Shown here: piece after piece, positions 32,259 through 38,121 of the stretch
How the letters are laid out: each line of letters opens with the position of its first letter
How positions within the stretch are numbered: position 1 is the stretch's first letter
NCBI GenBank assembly: GCA_016201825.1
Contig: JACQCD010000071.1
Coordinates: 1 to 38,121 of the forward strand
Direction of reading: 5' to 3'
DNA length: 38,121 bases
Source of the DNA: Nitrospirota bacterium
GTDB taxonomy: Bacteria > Nitrospirota > Nitrospiria > 2-01-FULL-66-17
Made by a program: the position numbers and the translations under genes
The notes under the pieces: generated by a model
The model's input: the letters and a program-made list of their open reading frames with translations, nothing else
Database searches by the model: none
What the model was told of the DNA's origin: nothing

Positions 32259-32633
32259 ATGCGTCCACTACGATTACGGCGGCTGATGAGAAGTGCATCT
32301 TCGACGCGCCTCACCAAGCTCGCCAATAAGATTCGGCGATTTGTGTTGTGTCTGATTCCCAGCGAGTACGTCCGCCGTCAAGCCGCGCTCCGCCAGGGCG
32401 AGTGCGTCGGCTGCGGGCGGTGCTGCAAGCTCGTCTTTCACTGTCCGTTTCTGGGAGGCACCGACGAAAATCCCCGCTGTCTCATTTATAACACCGTCCG
32501 GCCGAATCAGTGCGCGGCGTTCCCGATCGACGAACGAGATCTCGCGGACGTCAACTACCTCTGCAGCTACAGTTTCGCCCAGCCGCGCACCGCGGGCCCC
32601 CAGCAACTCTTGACTCCCTTGTTCGATTCATAA
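32259..32633 (+). CDS. small YkgJ-like Cys-cluster protein
   Basis: 124 aa from the ATG at 32259, which follows GAGGGAG; earlier and later in-frame ATGs (32220, 32286) are weaker. After a basic N-terminus comes a metal- or FeS-type Cys set: CVGCGRCC (49-56), HC (61-62), RC (73-74), QC (84-85) and LC (101-102). The CxxCxxCC pattern followed by single Cys resembles the YkgJ/UPF0153 family of putative Zn/Fe-chelating proteins. It is 10 bp before aldolase, so probably co-expressed. Function unknown. Confidence 0.82.
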   Translation: MRPLRLRRLMRSASSTRLTKLANKIRRFVLCLIPSEYVRRQAALRQGECVGCGRCCKLVFHCPFLGGTDENPRCLIYNTVRPNQCAAFPIDERDLADVNYLCSYSFAQPRTAGPQQLLTPLFDS

Positions 32634-32643
32634 GGACCTGCGC

Positions 32644-34044
32644 ATGAAATACACGTCGATTGACCAACTCGACCAGGCCCTCAACCGCACCCTTCGGATC
32701 GACGGGGCAACGGTCAAGATCGTGGATCGTCTCGAATTTCTCCACGATCTCTTGGACGATCTCGTCTACGCGGCGGTCTTCAATCCCGATCCTCGGATCA
32801 AGGGCCGCGCCCGCTGGGTGATCAAGACGGCCGCGCCCGAAATGGGGGTGGTCCCCGCATCGATCCAAACGCTCTACGAGGCGATGGGGCGAGGCGAGGC
32901 CGGCGGCTTCACCGTGCCGGCCATCAACATTCGCGGAATGTCCTACGACGTCGCGCGCGCCGCGATCCGCGCCGCTAAAACGACCAAAACCTCCGCCTTC
33001 ATCTTCGAAATCGCGAAATCAGAAATCGGCTACACCCAGCAGCGGCCGGGCGAATACGCCGTCGTCATGATCGCGGCCGCCATCCGCGAAGGCCACACCG
33101 GTCCTCTCTTCATTCAGGGCGACCACTTCCAGGTCAATGCCAAGCACTATCTCAAAGATCCCGCCAAGGAGATCGACGGCTTGCGCGCGCTCATCCGCGA
33201 GGCGATTGCGGCGGGCTTCTACAACATCGACATCGACTCCTCCACCACCGTCGATCTCTCGAAACCGACCACCGGCGAACAACAACGAACCAATTACGAG
33301 ATCGCAGCCGACCTGACTGCATTCATCCGGACGCTGCAACCTCCGGGCGTCTCGATCTCAGTGGGCGGAGAGATCGGCGAAGTCGGCGGCAAGAACAGCA
33401 CGGAAGAAGAGCTGCGGGCGTATATGGACGGCTACCGACGCGCGCTGGACACCTTCGGCGCCGGCCTGATCGGGATCAGCAAGATCAGCATCCAGACCGG
33501 CACGTCCCACGGAGGGGTGCCGCTTCCCGACGGCTCGGTGGCCCAAGTGGCGCTTGATTTCGACACCCTCGAGCGGCTCTCGAAGGTTTCCCGCGACGCC
33601 TACGGTCTCGCGGGCGCGGTCCAGCACGGCGCCTCAACGCTGCCCGCCGAGGTGTTCGACCGGTTTCCCGCGGTTGCCACCGCCGAAATCCATCTGGCCA
33701 CCGAATTTCAAAACATGATCTTCGAACACCGCTCGTTCCCGAAACCTCTGAAGGACGAAATTTACACCCATCTCGCCGCTGCCCACGCCGACGAACGCAA
33801 GGCCAACGAGACCGATCAGCAGTTTCTCTACAAGACCCGCAAAAAGGCGTTCGGACCGTTCAAAGAGCGGTTCTGGACCCTCAACGGTATCGCTCGGGAA
33901 GCGATCGGGCTGGCGGTGCAGCAGAAATTCGAGTTTCTGTTCCGGAAACTCAGCGCGGCGAACACCGAAGATGCGGTCAAGCGATTCGTGCCGCCCATCC
34001 CGGTCGCAGTCACCGTCGACGACGAAATCGCGGCCTGCGGCTGA
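32644..34044 (+). CDS. large class II fructose-bisphosphate aldolase family protein
   Basis: 466 aa, about 100 more than typical class II aldolases. An N-terminal helical extension (1-85, RLEFLHDLLDDLVYAAVFN) precedes the TIM barrel, which begins GGFTVPAINIRGMS. Catalytic and zinc residues are visible: D160/H161 in IQGDHFQ, E243 and E246 in GGEIGEVGG, H289 in TGTSHGG, and H328 in QHGAST. It splits or makes fructose-1,6-bisphosphate, or a related ketose phosphate. It faces the fructose-1,6-bisphosphatase operon tail to tail, consistent with gluconeogenesis or a Calvin-type cycle. Substrate beyond aldolase family is inference. Confidence 0.88.
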   Translation: MKYTSIDQLDQALNRTLRIDGATVKIVDRLEFLHDLLDDLVYAAVFNPDPRIKGRARWVIKTAAPEMGVVPASIQTLYEAMGRGEAGGFTVPAINIRGMSYDVARAAIRAAKTTKTSAFIFEIAKSEIGYTQQRPGEYAVVMIAAAIREGHTGPLFIQGDHFQVNAKHYLKDPAKEIDGLRALIREAIAAGFYNIDIDSSTTVDLSKPTTGEQQRTNYEIAADLTAFIRTLQPPGVSISVGGEIGEVGGKNSTEEELRAYMDGYRRALDTFGAGLIGISKISIQTGTSHGGVPLPDGSVAQVALDFDTLERLSKVSRDAYGLAGAVQHGASTLPAEVFDRFPAVATAEIHLATEFQNMIFEHRSFPKPLKDEIYTHLAAAHADERKANETDQQFLYKTRKKAFGPFKERFWTLNGIAREAIGLAVQQKFEFLFRKLSAANTEDAVKRFVPPIPVAVTVDDEIAACG

Positions 34045-34068
34045 GCCGCCGCCTCATCCACCCTCCCC

Positions 34069-35601
34069 TCACGGATACGTCCGCCCGTCCCAGGCCGCCA
34101 GGAACGCCTCGATATCGGCCCGTTCATCCGGGTGTCTGATATAAAAAGGATGCGGCGAGAACGCGCCTCGATCCGGTGAGAGGAGCGCCTCCAAGGTGCT
34201 CACCGAGCCGTCGTGGAGGTAGGGAGCGGTCAGCCCGATCCCCACGAGCTGTGGCACCTTGTAGCCAACCTCGCCGCCCCGCCACGCCGCGTTCATCGCC
34301 ATCACTCGATCGTCGTACCCCGTTCGGGGATCGTCGAGAAGCGATCCTCCCGGCACCGTCACGAGATCAATCCGCTGCGGATCGTATCCCGGTAAGAGGT
34401 CTCTGATCGGGACGATCATGCCGGTGGTTTCCCGCGATTCGAGATGGCAGTCATTGCACCCGGCCTGCCGAAACACGCGCCGACCGGCGGCGACGCGCTC
34501 CTCGTCGATCGAATCACGCCGCGGCGGGAGCACGCGGGCCAGATAGGCGCTCAGCGCGTCGAGATCCTCTCCGTTGACGCGAAAGCCCAGCCGGGGTGAC
34601 GACCGGAGGAACGGAAGCCCGCCCACCCGATCGGCCGCCACGCGCGGTCGTTCCATCGCGGGGTCGATCGCCTGCAACACCGCTCCGTACGCCCCGCCGA
34701 GCCAGTCGCCCATAGGAGGCGGCACGCCGGACAGAAACGATCGGCCGCCGGGGGTGGCCAGGGTCGTCGGATCCAGCACGACGCCGAAAAAATAGTTGTG
34801 AGCGTCACCGACGTGGGCGAACATTCCGTCCCAGTCGTAGGGACCCACGTCGGTCAGATTCCAAATCGCCGGGATATCGGTGGGGTTGCCGACCCCGTCG
34901 GGGGTCGCATCGGCCTGACCGGGCGGCCATGAGAGCAGCGCCGCATCCACCGCGCCTTCGAGCGCCTCGGCCCCATCGAACGCGGAGACGGCCGGGTCCA
35001 CCTGCGGTCCCCGTCCCAACCCGAACAGATTGAGAAACGGCACGTACGACCGCGATCGCTCGCCCCACGCGATGAGCGTCCCGACCCTGAGGCGCGTATT
35101 CGGCAACCCGTCGACGCGACGGCCCACGCCGTCGCCGAACCGATCATCGGCGCGGGAATGGCACAGGACACAGGTCACCCCGATCCGATCCTGGCGCGCG
35201 ACGAGGCCGATCACCGCGTTCGCCTCGATCAGGCGTCGCGTCGCGCGGGGATCGGTGTAGGGGCCGATCCCGACATCCGACCGCCGAAAGTCGGACGGCA
35301 GCTTGTCGCTGTCGAGCTGGAGGCCCGCGGCCAACAACGCGTTCGGCGTGACCTCCCGGCGCGCCAAGCCCTCCGCGAGTCCCAGCGTGTCGCTCCAGAA
35401 CCATTCGTTGCGGAAGGTCTCAAAGCGAAACACGGAACGGCCCCAGTCCACCCGATCGATGGCGGGGGGCTCCCCCTCGCGGGATGACACGTGCCCCCCC
35501 TGGTGGGTACACCCCCCGAGAGCAAGCCATGCGACGGCGGCGAGCACCCGACCCGCACCGCGTAAACGCCTGACGCCGTTCACGCGGTCACGACGAGTCA
35601 T
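34069..35601 (-). CDS. di-haem c-type cytochrome lipoprotein (CCP/MauG-like)
   Basis: 510 aa. A lipobox LALGGC (C31) indicates outer- or inner-membrane anchoring. Two covalent haem sites: CVLCH (144-148) and CNDCH (382-386); the second half (AAGRRVFRQAGCNDCH, then VPQLVGIGLTAPYLHDGS) is typical of cytochrome c peroxidase/MauG relatives. The ATG overlaps the bisphosphatase stop as ATGA, so translation is coupled. Possible roles are peroxide reduction or electron transfer in the periplasm. The coupling with a cytoplasmic sugar enzyme is odd. Confidence 0.87.
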   Translation of the reverse strand: MTRRDRVNGVRRLRGAGRVLAAVAWLALGGCTHQGGHVSSREGEPPAIDRVDWGRSVFRFETFRNEWFWSDTLGLAEGLARREVTPNALLAAGLQLDSDKLPSDFRRSDVGIGPYTDPRATRRLIEANAVIGLVARQDRIGVTCVLCHSRADDRFGDGVGRRVDGLPNTRLRVGTLIAWGERSRSYVPFLNLFGLGRGPQVDPAVSAFDGAEALEGAVDAALLSWPPGQADATPDGVGNPTDIPAIWNLTDVGPYDWDGMFAHVGDAHNYFFGVVLDPTTLATPGGRSFLSGVPPPMGDWLGGAYGAVLQAIDPAMERPRVAADRVGGLPFLRSSPRLGFRVNGEDLDALSAYLARVLPPRRDSIDEERVAAGRRVFRQAGCNDCHLESRETTGMIVPIRDLLPGYDPQRIDLVTVPGGSLLDDPRTGYDDRVMAMNAAWRGGEVGYKVPQLVGIGLTAPYLHDGSVSTLEALLSPDRGAFSPHPFYIRHPDERADIEAFLAAWDGRTYP

Positions 35602-36605
35602 CCCCGGGCGCGCGTCATCGCCTGGTAGCGTGAGACCTCGTCCTTGGGGCCGACGATCAGGGGAACTCGTTGGTGCAGTTTGGCAGGCACGATGTCGAGC
35701 ACCCGTTCGGAGCCGGTCGTGGCGGCGCCGCCGGCCTGCTCGGCGATGAACGCCATGGGGGCCGCCTCGAAGAGCAGGCGCAGCTTGCCGGACGGCTTGT
35801 GGGGATCCTTACAGTCGGCGGGGTACAGGAAAATCCCCCCCTTCAACAGATTGCGATGGAAGTCGGACACCAGCGACCCGATGTATCGGGCGGCGTACGG
35901 CCGGCCGGTCGGTGGGTCCACGGCTTTGAGCGACTCGACATAAGCCCGCGTTCCGGCATCCCAAAACGCCGCATTCCCTTCGTTAACGCTGTACATCCGG
36001 CACTGCGACGGCATCATCATGTTCGGATGGGACAGGATGAACTCGCCCACCGCGGGATCCAACGTGAAGCCGTGCACGCCTAACCCGGTCGTGTAGACCA
36101 ACATGGTCGACGAGCCGTAAATGACGTAGCCCGCGCACGCCTGTTTCGATCCCGCCTGCAGGCAATCCTCTTCGGAGCCCCGCGGTCCCGCGCTTCGCTT
36201 GCGGTGGAGCGAGAAAATCGTCCCGACGCTCACGTTGACGTCCATGTTCGACGAGCCGTCGAGCGGATCCATGTTGATCGCATATTTCCCGATGAATCCG
36301 TCCTCGTGGATCTCGGTAATATTCTCGTTCTCCTCGGTCGCGATGGCGCAGACCTTGCCCCCGGCGGTCAGGATGCGAATGAAGAGCTCGTTGGCGTACT
36401 TGTCCATCTTCTGGACGATTTCGCCCTGGACGTTCACTTCCCCCATCGTGCCGAGCAAATCCCCGAGCCCCGCCCGGTTCACCTCTTTGGACACCAGCTT
36501 GGCCGCCAAGGCGATGTCGTATAACAGACCGGAGAAGTCGCCGGACACGCCGGGGAACCTCCGTTGCTGGTCGAGGATGTGCTGCTCGATCGTTTTCAGT
36601 CGCAT
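35598..36605 (-). CDS. fbp: fructose-1,6-bisphosphatase class I
   Basis: 335 aa, normal family length. Signatures: GEVNVQGEIVQKMDKYANE, TEENENI for metal binding, MDPLDGSSNMDVNVSVGTIF with the DPLDGSSN active-site loop, and YAARYIGSLVSDFHRNLLKG. It removes the 1-phosphate in gluconeogenesis or the Calvin cycle. Only 5 bp follow the histidine phosphatase gene and 4 bp overlap with the cytochrome gene, so these three form an operon. Confidence 0.95.
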   Translation of the reverse strand: MRLKTIEQHILDQQRRFPGVSGDFSGLLYDIALAAKLVSKEVNRAGLGDLLGTMGEVNVQGEIVQKMDKYANELFIRILTAGGKVCAIATEENENITEIHEDGFIGKYAINMDPLDGSSNMDVNVSVGTIFSLHRKRSAGPRGSEEDCLQAGSKQACAGYVIYGSSTMLVYTTGLGVHGFTLDPAVGEFILSHPNMMMPSQCRMYSVNEGNAAFWDAGTRAYVESLKAVDPPTGRPYAARYIGSLVSDFHRNLLKGGIFLYPADCKDPHKPSGKLRLLFEAAPMAFIAEQAGGAATTGSERVLDIVPAKLHQRVPLIVGPKDEVSRYQAMTRARG

Positions 36606-36610
36606 CGGCT

Positions 36611-37354
36611 CTATCCGTTGAGGAGAGTGACGACCGTCATACCCCGCCGCGCGGGCTGCGCAACGGCGGGCCTGTATTCCCGGCCTGAGGCTGCGAGAGG
36701 TTCGGGATTCGGTTCCTCGGAGAAAAACTCGATAATGTTGAGCGCCCCGTGGTCTTGCTCGATCCGAAACACGTAGCGGAGATCCAGCCCCATCGCATGG
36801 CAGAGGATCGCGCGATTCACCCCGCCGTGCGCCACCAGCGCGATTTCCGAAGCGGGATGAGCCGCCACGATCTCGGCGAGAGCCGGGAGCACCCGCGCCT
36901 GCATCTCATGATACGCCTCCCCGCCAGGCGGTTTCACCGTCGGCGGGTCCGCCAGCCATCGCGCCCAGTCATCCGGGAACCGCTCGGCCACCTCGTCGTA
37001 CGTCAACCCTTCCCAGACCCCGAAGTGCTTCTCGCGAAAGGCCGACCGCTGAACCACGGAGAGCCCGTGGCGCTTGGCGACCTGCTCGGCGCCTTGCACG
37101 CTCCGCCGGAGCGTGCTGGCATAGACCGCTCGCAGCGGGATCTCGGCGAGTCGATCGGCCACGCGCTCCAACTGCGCCACGCCGTTCGGCGTCACCTCGA
37201 TATCCATCTGACCGTGGTAGGTATTCGGTCTGGCCTTCAGCAACTCGCCGTGCCGGATCAGATACAGGCGCGTGGAATCGGAGGAGAGCCTGCCGCGTTT
37301 CAGAGACTCCACGCGTTTGAGCGTGAGGTTCGGGTCGTTGCGAGTGTCTGACAT
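36611..37354 (-). CDS. histidine phosphatase family protein (PGM/CobC-like)
   Basis: 247 aa. The phosphorylated His is in LIRHGE (H35 of the RHG motif); REKHFGVWEGLTYDE supplies the acidic proton donor and LVAHGGVNR the second catalytic His. Members act as phosphoglycerate mutases, alpha-ribazole phosphatases or sugar phosphatases. The operon with fructose bisphosphatase suggests a phosphosugar or phosphoglycerate substrate. A tail of about 30 residues after the core is not family-typical. Confidence 0.9.
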   Translation of the reverse strand: MSDTRNDPNLTLKRVESLKRGRLSSDSTRLYLIRHGELLKARPNTYHGQMDIEVTPNGVAQLERVADRLAEIPLRAVYASTLRRSVQGAEQVAKRHGLSVVQRSAFREKHFGVWEGLTYDEVAERFPDDWARWLADPPTVKPPGGEAYHEMQARVLPALAEIVAAHPASEIALVAHGGVNRAILCHAMGLDLRYVFRIEQDHGALNIIEFFSEEPNPEPLAASGREYRPAVAQPARRGMTVVTLLNG

Positions 37355-37381
37355 CCGTCTCGGGTTCCAGGAAACCTATAT

Positions 37382-37415
37382 AAAAACACCCAATCCTACA
37401 AAGAGAGATTGGGTG
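37382..37415 (-). terminator. Rho-independent terminator after tRNA-Gly
   Basis: On the minus strand CACCCAATC and GATTGGGTG form a 9-bp stem with an 11-nt loop, followed by TTTTTATAT. It ends the tRNA transcript before the histidine phosphatase gene. Confidence 0.85.
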
Positions 37416-37476
37416 AACACACTGATACGAAAGAAACGCCAAATTCGTCTCGGAGCCTCGGCGCGGGACTTCACGC

Positions 37477-37504
37477 CTGCGTTCCGCAGCCCGCCTATGG
37501 CGGG
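37477..37504 (-). other. two adjacent hairpins just after tRNA-Gly
   Basis: CTGCG/CGCAG (37477-37489, loop 3) and CCCGCC/GGCGGG (37490-37504, loop 3) sit back to back next to the tRNA 3' end. They may guide 3' trailer processing. Confidence 0.4.
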
Positions 37505-37508
37505 GAAG

Positions 37509-37581
37509 AGCGGGCGACGGGATTTGAACCCGCGACAACCAGCTTGGGAAGCTGGGACTCTACCAGCTGAGCTACGCCCGC
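37509..37581 (-). tRNA. tRNA-Gly (anticodon CCC)
   Basis: A complete 73-nt cloverleaf with discriminator U: acceptor GCGGGCG/CGCCCGC, D-stem GCTC/GAGT, anticodon stem CCAGC/GCTGG with loop TTCCCAA (anticodon CCC), T-arm GCGGG-TTCAAAT-CCCGT. CCA is not encoded. Confidence 0.97.
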
Positions 37582-37593
37582 TTGAGTGGAAGC

Positions 37594-37623
37594 ATCTTAT
37601 GGAATATTCGGGGATGAAGTCAA
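37594..37623 (-). promoter_or_regulatory. promoter of tRNA-Gly
   Basis: TTGACT (37623-37618), 18 bp, TAAGAT (37599-37594) on the minus strand, just ahead of the tRNA. The -35 box overlaps the stop codon of the GIY-YIG gene. Confidence 0.6.
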
Positions 37624-37949
37624 GCCGACGGTTCCAGGCAGAGCGCGAGTTTGCGTGACCGCGGCCAGGATTTGATGGCGGCCTCGACCCGCTTGGCCTC
37701 GGCCTCGGACTCGCACGCGCGCACGTACCGCACGATCACCGGTCGACGGCTCCTGGTGTACGCCCCACCGCGGCCGGCATTGTGTTGCGCGACCCGCCGC
37801 TCCACATCGGTGGTGCATCCCGCATAGAGCGACCCGTCGCGGCACTCCACGAGATACGCGGTCCAGGACGCCGCCTTCGATGCCACCGGTTTCGGAACGC
37901 CTCCATCCGCCTCTCGCCCCAAAGGCGATCTATTGTCTTTATCGGACAT
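37620..37949 (-). CDS. GIY-YIG domain protein (YhbQ/UPF0213-like)
   Basis: 109 aa. After a 27-residue polar N-terminus, WTAYLVECRDGSLYAGCTTD, then RRVAQHNAGRG and YTRSRRPV follow the compact GIY-YIG pattern of the UPF0213 family: Tyr of both half-motifs, the Arg and the His are present. Such stand-alone domains are thought to be DNA nucleases or repair-linked proteins; the role here is not established. It overlaps the cytochrome gene by 11 bp. Confidence 0.92.
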   Translation of the reverse strand: MSDKDNRSPLGREADGGVPKPVASKAASWTAYLVECRDGSLYAGCTTDVERRVAQHNAGRGGAYTRSRRPVIVRYVRACESEAEAKRVEAAIKSWPRSRKLALCLEPSA

Positions 37950-38121
37950 TCCGCTCCGAATACCCGGTCAGGAAGTTCGAGATCTCCTGCTCCTCGTCCG
38001 GGGTGAGGTTGGCCGGACGACTCATCCGATGCACCGTGTATTTCCAGTCCCGGCGGTTGGGCGGCATCAGCCAGAAACTGTGCACGGTCTGGTTGAGGTC
38101 CGGATCCGTCCATCCATGGCA
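37939..38121 (-). CDS. c-type cytochrome, C-terminal part only
   Basis: 60 codons open to the right edge. The first two residues are CH, the end of a probable CxxCH haem motif, followed by GWTDPDLNQTVHSFW, then YTVHRMSRPANLTPDEEQEI, where the Met is the likely sixth haem ligand and the last helix is typical of class I cytochromes. The N-terminus lies outside the window. Confidence 0.75.
   Translation of the reverse strand, partial: CHGWTDPDLNQTVHSFWLMPPNRRDWKYTVHRMSRPANLTPDEEQEISNFLTGYSERNVR

Noticed and set aside
37272-37658. Plus-strand frame of 128 codons across the tRNA
   Set aside because: It is antisense to the tRNA-Gly, its terminator and the start of the histidine phosphatase gene.

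Overview
This 38.1 kb window of high-GC DNA comes from a Gram-negative bacterium. It encodes an outer-membrane polysaccharide exporter with a beta-barrel partner, a lipoprotein multihaem cytochrome and a periplasmic HtrA protease. The mixture of gene families (a DUF4388 domain, a ParA-type ATPase next to a J-like/RodZ-like protein, a TIGR04442-like protein, a BioA with a Cys cluster) resembles Nitrospirota, NC10 or deltaproteobacterial lineages. This is an inference from family flavour; there is no rRNA or marker gene to settle it. I see no mobile element, phage gene or CRISPR array.

Left part (1-20198, all minus strand, transcribed right to left): a Wzx/Wzy-type exopolysaccharide locus. In transcription order it holds an outer-membrane beta-barrel protein, a Wza-like export protein, a Wzz/GumC-like co-polymerase, a CpsD-like tyrosine kinase with a DUF4388 region inserted in its ATPase core, a priming sugar transferase without its N-terminal membrane domain, a Wzy/O-antigen ligase-like protein, a GT4 glycosyltransferase, a methyltransferase and a Wzx flippase. 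Then comes a tight three-gene unit: an RtcB-like protein that has lost key metal ligands, a CDP-alcohol phosphatidyltransferase with an altered last Asp, and a giant secreted beta-helix/PKD/purple-acid-phosphatase-like protein. Two more secreted proteins follow: an FG-GAP repeat protein with its own promoter, and a beta-helix protein cut by the window edge. The three secreted proteins are mosaics of shared domains.

20199-20973 is a 775-bp leader/intergenic region containing a hairpin that touches the first start codon of the locus.

Middle part: a metal-type ABC transporter (ATPase plus a permease fused to a His-rich linker and an HMA metal-binding domain, minus strand) with a palindromic operator candidate over its promoter. 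Divergent from it, on the plus strand, are a 618-residue TIGR04442-like protein, a Do-type HtrA protease and BioA. A ParA/MinD-like ATPase and a J-like/RodZ-like HTH protein (minus strand) follow.

Right part: carbon storage and gluconeogenesis. It has an alpha-glucan phosphorylase (apparently leaderless mRNA), a small coiled-coil protein, a Cys-cluster protein and a large class II aldolase on the plus strand. Converging on them is a minus-strand operon of histidine phosphatase, fructose-1,6-bisphosphatase and a di-haem cytochrome lipoprotein. The window ends with a tRNA-Gly(CCC) that has a promoter and terminator, a GIY-YIG protein, and the C-terminus of a c-type cytochrome.
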